Shown here one piece after another: positions 48,811-58,222 of a stretch of 64,000 bases of DNA. Location: positions 62,001 through 126,000 of the forward strand of contig NZ_JABXKH010000064.1 of the NCBI RefSeq assembly GCF_017115105.1, read 5' to 3'. Both the position numbers and the translations under genes were made by a program. Source of the DNA: Nostoc sp. NMS2. Lineage in GTDB: Bacteria; Cyanobacteriota; Cyanobacteriia; Cyanobacteriales; Nostocaceae. Every line of letters starts with the position of its first letter. Position 1 is the stretch's first letter. The notes under the pieces were generated by a model that was given only the letters and a program-made list of their open reading frames with translations, was not told the origin of the DNA and made no database searches.

Positions 48811-50058
48811 TTATTGTATTGGTGGGGTGGGGAAAGCACCAGGTTGCACGGCTACGTTAAGATTCTGTCCATTGCGACGTAATTCTAAGCGCAAATCACC
48901 CCCGATTTGGCTATTTTCTACTACCTTTTGGACACTGCTGGCATCTGTAACTGCTTGCCCGCCAAGCTTTTGGATAACATCACCAGCACGTATCCCTGCT
49001 TTAGCAGCCGGTGAATTTGGCACAACTTTTAGAACTAATACACCTTTATCTTCATCCACACTCAAACCGCTATTGGGATCTGAGTTGATATTTTGTTTTA
49101 GCTGAGGTGTTAACCCCACCATTTGAATTCCCAAATAAGGATGTTCTACTTTGCCTGTAGCTATTATTTGACTGGAAATGTGTTGTGCTGTGTTGATGGG
49201 AATAGCAAAACCTAATCCTTGTGCCCCTTGGATAATGGCTGTATTCATGGCAATCACCTCGCCACGGGAATTTAGCAGGGGGCCGCCGGAGTTACCGGGA
49301 TTAATGGCTGCATCAGTTTGAATATACTCTACTCGCTTATCGGCAGCGCCGATTAGATTACTACTGCGTCCGGTTGCACTGATGATTCCGGTAGTTACTG
49401 TATTATCTAGTCCAAGGGGGTTGCCGATCGCGATCGCCCATTCTCCCGGTTGCAGTTGATCTGAGTTACCCAATGCTACTAACGGCAGATTGTCCGCCTG
49501 AATCTTGACAACAGCAACATCAGTCAACTCGTCTTTTCCTAATACTTTACCTTTAAAACTACGTCCATCTTTGAGTATTACTGTCACCGTATCAGCACCA
49601 TCAACTACGTGGGCGTTGGTGAGTATACGACCATCAGCACTAATAATAAAACCTGAACCAGTACCTCGTTCTACCCGATTCTGTTGTGCTGGCATTTGAG
49701 AGCCAAAGAAACGTTGGAAAAATGGATCGTTAAATTCATCTGGTACTTGGCTTTTTACGGTTCGGGAAGAATCAATTCTTACTACAGCTGGCCCAACCTT
49801 TTGCACCACTTGGGTAACAAAGTTAGGATCTGTGGCGGCTGATAATGGAGGAGCGGCATTTACTCGACTCACTGCCAAATTAGATGCACTATCAGACACC
49901 TGCCGAGAATGTCCAGCCATGTAGCCACCTGCCAATGTCATCCCCGATCCCAGCAGCACCAGCGATAGAGAGGCGGCAGCCTTTTTCCAGGGTGCTTGAT
50001 TAGTGTTGGATAAAATGCTATTTGATGGGTGTTCTCCATCACGAGATTGGTTTTGCAT
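48811..50058 (-). CDS. HtrA/Deg-family serine protease
   Basis: 415 residues. One N-terminal membrane or signal segment (about 27-50), a trypsin-like protease domain with His150 (TNAHVV), Asp180 (LTDVAVV) and Ser257 (GNSGGP), and one PDZ domain (about 305-405) for substrate choice. This is the HhoA/HhoB/HtrA group of cyanobacteria that degrades damaged periplasmic or lumenal proteins. The single PDZ and length fit HhoA/HhoB more than the paralogues with two PDZ domains. The upstream gene is divergent. Confidence 0.93.
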   Translation of the reverse strand: MQNQSRDGEHPSNSILSNTNQAPWKKAAASLSLVLLGSGMTLAGGYMAGHSRQVSDSASNLAVSRVNAAPPLSAATDPNFVTQVVQKVGPAVVRIDSSRTVKSQVPDEFNDPFFQRFFGSQMPAQQNRVERGTGSGFIISADGRILTNAHVVDGADTVTVILKDGRSFKGKVLGKDELTDVAVVKIQADNLPLVALGNSDQLQPGEWAIAIGNPLGLDNTVTTGIISATGRSSNLIGAADKRVEYIQTDAAINPGNSGGPLLNSRGEVIAMNTAIIQGAQGLGFAIPINTAQHISSQIIATGKVEHPYLGIQMVGLTPQLKQNINSDPNSGLSVDEDKGVLVLKVVPNSPAAKAGIRAGDVIQKLGGQAVTDASSVQKVVENSQIGGDLRLELRRNGQNLNVAVQPGAFPTPPIQ

Positions 50059-50296
50059 TGCTGTCTGGAAGGATATTTAGATGTATTACTAATGTAGATA
50101 TGATTTGTGACAGTTTTGTTGCAGAGGTATTGCGTTGTTGTGAAAGCTTTGGTATTTTACTAAACCTGATTGGAATATACTCATTCGTAGGGTTACACAG
50201 TTGTGATGCGTGTCAACTTAGAGCCAGAGCGGTTTATAACCAACAATTTTACGTTAAGTTGACTGCGTATTTTATACCATGTGTGAAGGAAGAAAA

Positions 50297-51193
50297 ATGC
50301 CACAGGGGAAAATCTTACTGAAATCTGGCACTTTATGGACAAGTGTTAAAGAACGAACTGAACATGCTTTGCAATGTGGGGCGTTACTGTCGATTCCGAC
50401 AGAATTTGAATTTGTCGAACAGGATGGCGTGCGCTTTTTGGTGCGGATTTTGTCTAATCTGAATCGCAAAAAAGCAGCTAAGGAGAAACAGGAAAAACAA
50501 TCTGCTATCTCTGGTCAAGAATTTAATCCTTTTTTGCCATACGAAGAGGATTTATTTGTGGCGGATATCTCTGATACTCATGTATGTATTTTAAATAAAT
50601 ATAATGTTGTCGATCGCCATCTGCTAATCATCACCCGTGCCTTCGAGGAACAGGAAAGTTTGCTGACTCTGGAAGATTTTGTGGCTATGTGGGCGTGTTT
50701 GGCTGATTTCGATGGTTTAGCATTTTACAACAGTGGCAAAAATGCAGGTGCTAGTCAGCGACACAAACACTTACAGTTAGTTCCACTACCACTTGTACCT
50801 TCAGGGCCGCAGATACCTATTGAACCTCTACTGAGGGCAGCACAATTTCAGGACTCGAAGGCAACTTTAGCAAAGCTTCCTTTTGTACACGCTTTTGCGC
50901 CACTAAATCCTGATTGGATGCAGTCGCCACTTACAGCAGCCCAAGCAACACTAGAAGTTTATCGTAGTTTGCTAGGGGCTGTGGGTTTAGATGCAAAGCA
51001 ATTAGGTGCTTACAATCTGCTAGCGACACGAGAATGGATGTCGATCGTACCGCGATCGCAGGAGCATTTTCAGTCTATCTCTGTGAATTCATTAGGATTT
51101 GCTGGTACTTTGTTGGTGCGGAATGCAACAGAAATGGAAATTCTCAAAGCCCAAGGGCCGATGACTATCCTCAAGAGTGTTGCTATATCTTAA
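50297..51193 (+). CDS. Ap4A phosphorylase / ATP adenylyltransferase
   Basis: 298 residues from ATG 50297, chosen because GGAAG lies just before it (the frame opens 18 bases earlier). It splits diadenosine tetraphosphate with phosphate into ATP and ADP. A HIT-like active site is at 156-160 (QRHKHLQLV, the middle His being the nucleophile), with ASQRHKHLQ preceded by FYNSGKNAG. The C-terminal GAYNLLATREWMSIVPRSQE is the family's second signature. It is convergent with the TPR-trypsin gene, 10 bases apart. Confidence 0.92.
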   Translation: MPQGKILLKSGTLWTSVKERTEHALQCGALLSIPTEFEFVEQDGVRFLVRILSNLNRKKAAKEKQEKQSAISGQEFNPFLPYEEDLFVADISDTHVCILNKYNVVDRHLLIITRAFEEQESLLTLEDFVAMWACLADFDGLAFYNSGKNAGASQRHKHLQLVPLPLVPSGPQIPIEPLLRAAQFQDSKATLAKLPFVHAFAPLNPDWMQSPLTAAQATLEVYRSLLGAVGLDAKQLGAYNLLATREWMSIVPRSQEHFQSISVNSLGFAGTLLVRNATEMEILKAQGPMTILKSVAIS

Positions 51194-51203
51194 TTCAGTT
51201 TGT

Positions 51204-52907
51204 TTAACGAATGCTCCAGGTAAGCAGTTGTTTTTGAACTTCAGACATCGGATAAGCTAAATCTCGGTCTTCGCCTTTTCTTGCAAAGACGATGCCTAAA
51301 AGCCGATTTTGCGAATCAATTACAGGACTGCCAGAATAACCGGGTTTGAGTGCAGCTTGAGATATTTCTAATTGCTGGTTTTGATAGCTGATTTGTCCTG
51401 ATTGCATAGACCAAGATTTATCTTCACCTCTTTGGGCAGAATGACCGATAATCCGAATGGGCATTTTCGGGGCGATCGCAGTTGAGGAGATAGATAATGG
51501 TTGGATATCTTCTGGCAGTTTACCAATAACTTCCAAAACGGCTAAATCGAGTTGTTCCTCAGAGGTCATTTTGAACAGCTTGGCATCTCGCCGCATTCGC
51601 ACTCGGTTGGATGGCGGTGTACTGAAAAATTCCACTTGGATATTTTTACCTTGTTCATTGCCATCAAAAATGACATGACGATTAGTGAGAATTAATGTCC
51701 GGTTGTCTTCTCGCTTAATTACTATACCAGTGCCAATCTCTGTTCCTTGGCGATCGCTGTTAAAAAACTCCGCAGTGATGCGTACCACAGAACGCTTAAC
51801 GGTTACGGTTGGGTCATTCTTAGGCAACCATTGGCGATCGTCTTCTACACTACCTAGTTTATTCTGTTGCTCTGTCCATAATTGTCGTGCTTCTCTATTA
51901 TTGTTACTGGTATAGATATAATTGGGGTCAATCTCTTCTGATTTGTCAAACTCTGCAATGGCTTCTTTTAGTTTCCCTTGCAATTGGAATAGTAAACCCA
52001 AGAAATTGTGAGCGAGCGTATGAGTGCTGGCTAGGCTTATAGACTTGTCTTCTGACAATGTTAGGACTTTTTGGAAGGCGGCAAAGGCTGCATCTAGTTT
52101 TCTCTGAAGTACTAGCGCAATACCCAGATTATTGTAAGTATTAGCATCGTTAGGGTTGAGTTGAATCGCTTTTTGGAAGGCTGCAACTGCTGCATCTAAT
52201 TTCTTCTGCTCACTCAGTGCAACGCCGAGATTGTTGTAAGCATAAGCAAAGTTGGGGTTGAGTTGAATCGCTTTTTGGTAGGCGGCAACTGCTGCATCTA
52301 ATTTCTTCTGCTCACTCAGGGCAATGCCGAGACTTTTGTAAGCATAAGCAAAGTTGGGGTTGAGTTGAATCACTTTTTGGTAGGCGGCAACTGCTGCATC
52401 TAATTTCTTCTGCTCACTCAGGGCATTGCCGAGATTGTTGTAAGCATAAACAAAGTTAGGGTTGAGTTGAATCGCTTTTTGGTAGGCGGCAACTGCTACA
52501 TCTAATTTCTTCTGCTCCCTCAGGGCAACACCAAGATTGTTGTAAGCATCAGCAAAGTTAGGGTTTAGTTGAATCGCTTTTTGGAAGACGGCAACTGCTG
52601 CATCTAATTTCTTTTGGTCTTTCAGGACAATGCCGAAATTGTAATAAGCAATAACATAATTAGGGTTGAGTTGAATTGCTTTTTGATATGCTGCAACTGC
52701 TGCATCTAATTTCTGCTGGTCACTGAGCGCATTGCCCAGACCGTTGTAAGCAATAGCCAAGTTAGGGTTGAGTTGAATCGCTTTTTGGTGAGATGCTAAT
52801 GCCTCCTCTTGTTTACCTTGAGCATTTAGCACATAGCCTATACCAACGTAAGCTTCGGCATCATTTTGATTTCTCGTTTTGTGGCATCGGTTTTTACCCC
52901 TCTCCAA
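51204..52907 (-). CDS. TPR-trypsin-like protease, 5'-truncated by a repeat
   Basis: 567 residues. Nine or so TPR units of 34 residues fill about 15-320 and are nearly identical in DNA sequence. The C-terminal trypsin-like domain (about 370-565) has the triad in [18 protein letters not shown] and GYSGSPV. The TPRs would bind partners, the protease would cut them. The frame has no ATG: it begins at a TTG inside a CTCTCC dispersed repeat, and an in-frame stop lies a short way further upstream (about 14 codons). The N-terminus, probably with a signal peptide, has been lost, so the gene may be inactive. Confidence 0.75.
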   Translation of the reverse strand: MERGKNRCHKTRNQNDAEAYVGIGYVLNAQGKQEEALASHQKAIQLNPNLAIAYNGLGNALSDQQKLDAAVAAYQKAIQLNPNYVIAYYNFGIVLKDQKKLDAAVAVFQKAIQLNPNFADAYNNLGVALREQKKLDVAVAAYQKAIQLNPNFVYAYNNLGNALSEQKKLDAAVAAYQKVIQLNPNFAYAYKSLGIALSEQKKLDAAVAAYQKAIQLNPNFAYAYNNLGVALSEQKKLDAAVAAFQKAIQLNPNDANTYNNLGIALVLQRKLDAAFAAFQKVLTLSEDKSISLASTHTLAHNFLGLLFQLQGKLKEAIAEFDKSEEIDPNYIYTSNNNREARQLWTEQQNKLGSVEDDRQWLPKNDPTVTVKRSVVRITAEFFNSDRQGTEIGTGIVIKREDNRTLILTNRHVIFDGNEQGKNIQVEFFSTPPSNRVRMRRDAKLFKMTSEEQLDLAVLEVIGKLPEDIQPLSISSTAIAPKMPIRIIGHSAQRGEDKSWSMQSGQISYQNQQLEISQAALKPGYSGSPVIDSQNRLLGIVFARKGEDRDLAYPMSEVQKQLLTWSIR

Positions 52908-53060
52908 ACCTCTCCCCGAAACGGAGAGAGGCTTTGAAACCCAGTTTTAGTTTTTCTCTGGTTGTATGAAACCACCCTGCCCAACCCCCCTTAAAAAGGG
53001 GGGCAAAAAACTCTCAAAGTCCTCCAATTTATCGGAGGATTTAGGAGGATCTACAACATT
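52890..53060. repeat. Dispersed CTCTCC/GAGAGG and AAAAAGGGGGG repeats
   Basis: CCTCTCCCCGAAACGGAGAGAGG forms a hairpin, and CCCCCCTTAAAAAGGGGGG another. It interrupts the front of the TPR-trypsin gene. Confidence 0.7.
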
Positions 53061-53203
53061 TTGGTTTTGTAGAGAGAGGAATGGAAGTGAGGTCAAAGTT
53101 TATTACATACAAAAGCGATCGCTTAAATAATTCTTACCATGCGATCGCCATTGCTTGGGCTACTATAATTTGCCATTGCTCCTTACTTCCTGTACAAGAG
53201 CCT

Positions 53204-53950
53204 CTAGTTGACGACTGTTAATTTTCTCTCTAGGTCGAATAAAAAGCCGTGGATATACTCTTCAGTCCATTCGGCACCATAGAAGCGTTTAAACATCCCT
53301 CGTGCTGGGTCTTTTTCAGCCCGATATCGTAGGTATCGCAGTTGGGCTTGCTCGATGGCTTCTAAATTTTGGGAATCTGTTACAGCTTCCGCCTGCTCGA
53401 CAAAATCTAGATAAGCTTTTAAATAGTCTTTAAAAGCGGCAAACACCTGAGTTTCTACTACAGCCGTTTCTTGGGGACGAGTCCACAGAAAAGCGGGAGA
53501 GAAAAAGGGCTGTGCTTCTTCTGGGAAATCTCCTCCCCAAGATAGATGCTGTTGATGGGTGTGGAAAATGGGCAGAATCGGTTCAGTATATTTTGCCTGA
53601 TATGCTGAATCATCCCGAAATAGGGGCTGCATATCCAAAGCAATTAGGTGTCCTCCTGGCAATGTCACCAAATCCGCCCCAAAAAAGGGTAAATCGTAGT
53701 TGAGGCGGGGGAAAATCACAAAATTCAGCACTTGCAGCGAATTACCACCCTGGACATGAGCAGCACGAATTTGCCGTAATTTTGCAGTTTGAAAGGCGTA
53801 ACTAGTGGTGACAACTTCTTCTTGATTTTTGCCCTTACCCACAACAGCACTTTTGAACTCAAACCCAGTGGGGATGGGATAGGGTTCTAAATCCAAGCGC
53901 GATCGCATGTAGGCGATCGCATAATCGAGAAATGGCTGATAAAGTGTCAC
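53204..53950 (-). CDS. pebB: Phycoerythrobilin:ferredoxin oxidoreductase
   Basis: 248 residues from GTG 53948-53950, which gives the family's usual [15 protein letters not shown] start; the longer frame (53971) adds seven unusual residues. PebB reduces 15,16-dihydrobiliverdin to phycoerythrobilin with ferredoxin electrons. Ferredoxin-dependent bilin reductase hallmarks are [52 protein letters not shown], and [25 protein letters not shown]. It is the second gene of pebA-pebB, 50 bases after pebA. Confidence 0.95.
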   Translation of the reverse strand: MTLYQPFLDYAIAYMRSRLDLEPYPIPTGFEFKSAVVGKGKNQEEVVTTSYAFQTAKLRQIRAAHVQGGNSLQVLNFVIFPRLNYDLPFFGADLVTLPGGHLIALDMQPLFRDDSAYQAKYTEPILPIFHTHQQHLSWGGDFPEEAQPFFSPAFLWTRPQETAVVETQVFAAFKDYLKAYLDFVEQAEAVTDSQNLEAIEQAQLRYLRYRAEKDPARGMFKRFYGAEWTEEYIHGFLFDLERKLTVVN

Positions 53951-54000
53951 GTCGCTTCGCTCCGAATTCAAAATTCAAAATTCAACCAATGCCGAATTGG

Positions 54001-54735
54001 TTATCTTTTGCTGGCACTGACTGCTAGAGGAACAGCATCTTCAAATAAGAACTCATGGAGAAAACGCTCCGCCCATTCATGACCGAAGTAACTGCTAAAC
54101 AAACCAGATGCCGGATCTCGGTCTGCACTATATTGGTCATAGTCTTTTTGGGCTTTGACAATCCGTTGGATATCTTCTGGATCTTGAAGCGCTTGGGCAT
54201 CTGCTAGCATTTGCCAATACAAGTTTAAATAATCTTGAAAAGCTTCAAAGACTCGCGTTGAGACTGTTTCGGCATCTGTTTTGGCAAACAAGAGGTACTT
54301 AGAAAAATACTGGTTGGCATCGTAAAACTTCATTTCTAAGTTTTGCGCCAAATCTGGGTATTTATTATGGAGATATTTTAGCGGAGCTATATATTTGTTT
54401 TGATAATCTTCATCCTGAAACAAAGGCTGAAAGTCAAGCACAATTAGATTTTTGACTTTGCCAAAGGATAAAAAATCAATCCCTAACAGAGGTAAATCGT
54501 AGTTATGACTAGGATAAACCACGCTGTTAAAAATTTGGGCGCTTTCCCCGGCATCAATATAGGTATAGCGAATTTTCCGCAACTCTTGAGATTGGTAACA
54601 CCAACTGCGAATAGTTGCAGGGTTTCTGCCGCGATCGCTAACTTTGAATTCCAAACCAGGGGGAATGACCCTACTTTGTAAATCAAAGCGCTGAAATAGC
54701 TCTTTTTCTAAAAATTCCAGGAAAGGCTTATACAT
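54001..54735 (-). CDS. pebA: 15,16-dihydrobiliverdin:ferredoxin oxidoreductase
   Basis: 244 residues from ATG 54733-54735 (MYKPFLEFLEKELF); longer frames run into a dispersed repeat. PebA reduces biliverdin IX alpha at the 15,16 bond, giving the substrate of PebB. Visible FDBR blocks are LRKIRYTYIDAGESAQIFNSVVYP, YDLPLLGIDFLSFGKVKNLIVLDFQPLF, and DPASGLFSSYFGHEWAERFLHEFLF. Only 87 bases of unique sequence lie between its start and a repeat block at 54822. Confidence 0.95.
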   Translation of the reverse strand: MYKPFLEFLEKELFQRFDLQSRVIPPGLEFKVSDRGRNPATIRSWCYQSQELRKIRYTYIDAGESAQIFNSVVYPSHNYDLPLLGIDFLSFGKVKNLIVLDFQPLFQDEDYQNKYIAPLKYLHNKYPDLAQNLEMKFYDANQYFSKYLLFAKTDAETVSTRVFEAFQDYLNLYWQMLADAQALQDPEDIQRIVKAQKDYDQYSADRDPASGLFSSYFGHEWAERFLHEFLFEDAVPLAVSASKR

Positions 54736-54821
54736 GGAGCATGATTTATTAACCCTTGCATGAAAATAAATGATGTCAATCATGCACGTCTCATTTATGA
54801 GAAACAAAGCAACATTCCTTA

Positions 54822-55046
54822 ATGGGGAATTGGGCATTGGGCATTGGGCATTGGGCACTTGTACTGAGCGAAGTCGAAGTATTGGGCATTGGGCATGAAG
54901 AAGAGACAAGGGAGACAAGGAAGAGGGGGGAGACAAGGAAGAGACTATTCAATAATTCCCCCTTGTCCCCCTTGTCCTCCTTGTCTCCCTGCTCCCTCAT
55001 CTCCCTTATTTCCCTCATCTCCCCCATTCCCCATTCCCCATTCCCC
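54822..55046. repeat. G-rich/C-rich dispersed repeat (copy 6) with ACTTGTACTGAGCG insert
   Basis: GGGCATT units, GCACTTGTACTGAGCGAAGTC (54855-54890), GAGACAAGG units, the ATTCAATAATTCC core, then CCCCTTGTC and CCCCATT units. It fills the gap between the S-type lyase gene and pebA. Confidence 0.85.
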
Positions 55047-55047
55047 A

Positions 55048-55599
55048 CTAACGCCTAGCATGATTCTGAGCGATCATTTGCTCTAGCAGTTCTTGGGAAA
55101 CACAGCGACGTTCAGAACAATAAGTCATTAAGTTGACACCGTTCATCATTCGCACGGTACTAACCCTGACACGAAAATCATCAGTAACAAACCAACAACG
55201 TTCTTGACCTTGGTTATTATCATAGTCAGTATCAATCGTCAGCACTCCATCATCGGCAAACTGATACCGACTTACAACGGGAATGCTCTCAACATAGCCT
55301 TGGTTACGGATCAGTTTTCCAGAACGCCTCGTTTCGTCGGGAATATCAACCAAAATGGCAGCATTATCATTAGGTAGCCTGGTGTCTAAGTTAGCCTGCC
55401 ATGCAAAGCTAGCACCGCCTGTTGCTTTAGTAGGGTCTATCCCTTGGTCTTTACAGACTTCTTGGACTTTCGGATCATTCTTTTTCATGACTTTAATGAT
55501 CAAATTTGACTGCCCAGACTCATCCGCCGCCGAGTCAAAATGGTGAACGGAGCGTTCCGTAAACCATGTACCCTCACTTTTACGGAAGAAGTCGATCAT
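55048..55599 (-). CDS. CpcS/CpeS-family phycobilin lyase (first S-type gene)
   Basis: 183 residues from Met17 of the longer frame (55647), matching the family start MIDFFRKSEGTWF. S-type lyases are lipocalin-like and attach bilin to Cys82/84 of phycobiliprotein subunits. Visible blocks are GTWFTERSVHHFDSAADESGQSNL, GASFAWQANLDTRLPNDNAAILVDIPDE, GKLIRNQGYVESIPVVSRYQFADDGVLTI, and RCWFVTDDFRVRVST. It is upstream of pebA on the same strand. A CpeU or CpeS-type role is possible; which subunit it serves is not decided here. Confidence 0.85.
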   Translation of the reverse strand: MIDFFRKSEGTWFTERSVHHFDSAADESGQSNLIIKVMKKNDPKVQEVCKDQGIDPTKATGGASFAWQANLDTRLPNDNAAILVDIPDETRRSGKLIRNQGYVESIPVVSRYQFADDGVLTIDTDYDNNQGQERCWFVTDDFRVRVSTVRMMNGVNLMTYCSERRCVSQELLEQMIAQNHARR

Positions 55600-55738
55600 T
55601 GACAAGGGCGGTATTAGATGCATCTGTTTTAAAACCTCTTTTATCAAATTTTGCCGTTATTGAATACTGAGCAATGAGATGAAGTCCCGATTTCGCTAAA
55701 GTGTAGAATAACTCCAAAAGTTATATTTTTATCAACTG

Positions 55739-56587
55739 ATGACAAATAGTGAAATTCAACTTATTACTAGCGATGCCTACGGCAACGGCTTTGCCGAACG
55801 CCCCAGTCCAACTCCAGAAATATTAACAGCCCTCAAAGCCGGAATCCTTCTGGATTGGGTCGATTTATACCAATTCAATCTCAGGGAAGTCGATTTACAA
55901 CAAGCTAATTTGAGCAAAGCCAAGCTACTAAGAGCCGACCTCAGTGAGCTAGTTTTGAGTAATGCCGATTTGAGTGGCGCAGATTTGCGAGGCGCTAATC
56001 TGCAAGGAGCCGATTTGAGTGGAGCTAATTTGCAGGGAGCCTATTTAAACCGTGCTAACCTCCAACAAGCCAATCTCAGTGGCGCAAATTTGGAGGGAGC
56101 TAAACTGCAAGTAGCGCGTTATGATACACATACGAAATGGCCCCAAGAATATAACTACAAAGCTTCGGGAGCGGTAGGGCCGGGTGCTAATCTCAATGGT
56201 GCTTTTCTCAACACAGCTTCTTTACGGAACGCAGATTTACAAGGTGTTAATCTGCGTGGAGCCTACCTGAGTGGCGCTGACTTGACAGGAGCAAATTTGC
56301 AAGGTGCGGCTTTAAGTGGCGCTGACTTGACGAAAGCTTATTTGACTGGGGCTTGTTTGCGGAATGCTCGATTAACTGGAGCCGATTTGCGGGATGCAGA
56401 CCTACGAGCAACTGACCTCTGTGATGCAGAGATGGAGCATCTTCAAAGTATCGCTGGTGCAGATTTTACTTTAGCCCAAGGACTCACAGAAGCAACTAAA
56501 GCCATGCTTAAAAGCCGTCCATATTCAGAACTCGACGTTTGGAACGCCTACACTCGCACAACAACTCGTGAGAGTTTGAGTGCTTGA
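55739..56587 (+). CDS. Pentapeptide-repeat protein
   Basis: 282 residues, of which about 45-265 are pentapeptide repeats with A(D/N)LXX spacing (LSGADLRGANLQGADLSGANL type), which fold as a right-handed square helix. A 40-residue interruption lies near 127-145 (RYDTHTKWPQEYNYKASGAVGPG). Such proteins act in protein contact, and some mimic DNA. It is divergent from the first S-type lyase gene. A role in bilin or phycobilisome work is only suggested by position. Confidence 0.85.
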   Translation: MTNSEIQLITSDAYGNGFAERPSPTPEILTALKAGILLDWVDLYQFNLREVDLQQANLSKAKLLRADLSELVLSNADLSGADLRGANLQGADLSGANLQGAYLNRANLQQANLSGANLEGAKLQVARYDTHTKWPQEYNYKASGAVGPGANLNGAFLNTASLRNADLQGVNLRGAYLSGADLTGANLQGAALSGADLTKAYLTGACLRNARLTGADLRDADLRATDLCDAEMEHLQSIAGADFTLAQGLTEATKAMLKSRPYSELDVWNAYTRTTTRESLSA

Positions 56588-56902
56588 CCAAATAATTACT
56601 AATTCGTAATTCGTAATTCGTAATTAATGGACATCTCCAAAAAAGAATGTAGAGACGTAGCAGTGCTACGTCTCTACAAGGGTTCTGGATAACGCATATT
56701 TAATTTCTGGAGATGTCTAATGGACAAAGCAACTCAATTCATTGATGGAGATAAAAAACAGCCTGCCTTTTTTCAGAGCAAGCGACTTCAGTCGTGGGGT
56801 AACAATTACGAATTACGTAAAGCCTGCGGCATAGCTTCGCTAAACGCGCAGCGTGCCGGAGGCTCTATTATCTACGAATTATTTTGACCAATACAGCATT
56901 CT
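56588..56902. other. Spacer with heptamers and dispersed repeat (315 bases)
   Basis: AATTCGT heptamers at 56599-56625, a GTAGAGACGTAGCA / TGCTACGTCTCTAC hairpin (56648-56680), and the short copy of the AGAGCCTCCGGCACGC element at 56806-56882. No gene. Confidence 0.65.
56806..56882. repeat. Dispersed palindromic repeat, short version
   Basis: Reverse-oriented, shortened copy of the element at 16997-17110 with the same ends (AAGCCTGCGGCATAGCTTC and GTGCCGGAGGCTCT). Confidence 0.75.
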
Positions 56903-57103
56903 TCATAAAGGTTGCCAGTTCTTTTTTAGGAGCGCTAAAAATGTAGCGTATCCTTCGGAAAAACCCGGTGGATCGGGTAGAGCATATTGGGGAAATTCTT
57001 TATACGATCGCCAGGGTTCCCAAGCTTTATGCCGCAAATGTAAAGCACACTCTGAGGAACCTGGTGGTCGCCAAGTCATTTGACCAGTTTGTATATCAGT
57101 CAC
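56903..57103 (-). CDS. Small Trp/Pro-rich protein, GTG start
   Basis: 66 residues from GTG 57101-57103, with GAGGAG six bases before it as a good ribosome-binding site. The sequence is strongly protein-like (MTWRPPGSSECALHLRHKAWEPWRSY, then LPDPPGFSEGYATFLALLKKNWQPL). I know of no function. The plus-strand frame over the same bases is less convincing. The gene sits between phycobilisome genes, alone on its strand. Confidence 0.5.
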   Translation of the reverse strand: MTDIQTGQMTWRPPGSSECALHLRHKAWEPWRSYKEFPQYALPDPPGFSEGYATFLALLKKNWQPL

Positions 57104-57378
57104 AAATGTCTCCTCATCTCGAAAATGTTGATCTTTTCTTCCAGATTTTGGCAGATTACCCGGATATTTTGGTCAATTTTAAGGTAAGATAATATGTTAT
57201 CTGTTGTTCAAATAAGTTTTATAAAGAAGAATTCAAAACTCAGGACGGGCTAAACGCCCCGCTACCGCTAACAGAATTCAGCATGAATTATGTGCGATTC
57301 TTTGATGAATTTGTAGGTATGGTATTCTGTATTCTGACTCCTTTTGATCGCAAAAATATTCGGCACAAACCCAGATGG
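57104..57378. other. Spacer between the small Trp/Pro-rich gene and the HEAT gene
   Basis: Contains a GACGGGCTAAACGCCCCG hairpin-type repeat near 57243. Otherwise no element seen. Confidence 0.4.
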
Positions 57379-58041
57379 CTATTGTGGCAACAAGTCTTCT
57401 AAAGCGGCTCCGACAACTCGGTGATCCTCATCCTGTCTAAGTTGGTTTAGGGCTGCTTTTGCTTCCGGCTCGTCAAAGCGTTTGAGGGCATAGCTAACTC
57501 GCACGCGCATTCGCCAAGATTCATCATTCACTAACGTTAGTATTTGGGATAATGCCGCAGTCTGTTGGCTAGAATTAGCTAGTAAGCCGAGTCCATCAAC
57601 ACAGGATTCCTGAACTGTGAAATCTTCATCTTTTAAACCTTGAACGCAGATATCAAATAGTTCTTCAGGACAATCCATTTCAGCGATCGCAGCTAAAATG
57701 CTCCGCTTAACTAGCCAGTGGTCATCCTGATAAAATGCCATAACTAGATGAGAAACCGCGACTCTACCAAATAGCGATAAAGAATTTGCCGCCTCTGCTC
57801 GCACATTAGGGGTATCATCAAATTTCATAATTTGCATCAAAGCAGCAAAGGATTCTGCTGATTGTTGATTACCCAAACCCCTAGCTACAAAAGAACGCAC
57901 CAAAAATTCTGAGTCATGAAGTTTACTTGTTAAGAGAGGAACTGCAACTTCTGATTCATAATCATTGAGGGCTGCGATCGCCTTCAAACGATGGTGAAAA
58001 TCTGGGTTCTTCAGTTCAGTTTGGATTTGATGAATTTCCAT
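57379..58041 (-). CDS. HEAT-repeat phycobilin lyase-type protein (CpeZ/NblB-like)
   Basis: 220 residues made of five to six HEAT repeats (LKAIAALNDYESEVAVPLLTSKL, VRSFVARGLGNQQSAESFAALM, VRAEAANSLSLFGRVAV, VKRSILAAIAEMDCPEELFD, VQESCVDGLGLLANSSQQT, MRVRVSYALKRFDEPEA). E/F-type lyases and chaperones such as CpeY/CpeZ, and the degradation factor NblB, have this build. In a phycoerythrin cluster, help with bilin attachment is likely. It lies convergent with nothing and is divergent from the AplA-like gene. Confidence 0.75.
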   Translation of the reverse strand: MEIHQIQTELKNPDFHHRLKAIAALNDYESEVAVPLLTSKLHDSEFLVRSFVARGLGNQQSAESFAALMQIMKFDDTPNVRAEAANSLSLFGRVAVSHLVMAFYQDDHWLVKRSILAAIAEMDCPEELFDICVQGLKDEDFTVQESCVDGLGLLANSSQQTAALSQILTLVNDESWRMRVRVSYALKRFDEPEAKAALNQLRQDEDHRVVGAALEDLLPQ

Positions 58042-58117
58042 AGGTGCATTTGGTAGAGCTATCTTTACTTTATTTTACAGATGTCAAAAAATAGCGATCG
58101 CATTTGGGAAGATTTAA

Positions 58118-58222
58118 CCAAGGGCAGGGGGGAAAGACTTACTACAACTTCTTCTCTGTTCCCAATGCCCAATACTTCGACTTCGCTCAGTACAAGTGCC
58201 CAATTCCCAATTCCCAAAGCCA
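58118..58222. repeat. Dispersed repeat (copy 7) abutting the AplA-like start codon
   Basis: CCCAATGCCC units, CTTCGACTTCGCTCAGTACAAG (reverse of the insert at 54855) and CCCAATTCCC units end 1 base before ATG 58223. Confidence 0.8.

Noticed and set aside
54791..55048. Long N-terminal extension of PebA and overlapping repeat frames
   Set aside because: They translate dispersed repeat; the family start is at 54735.
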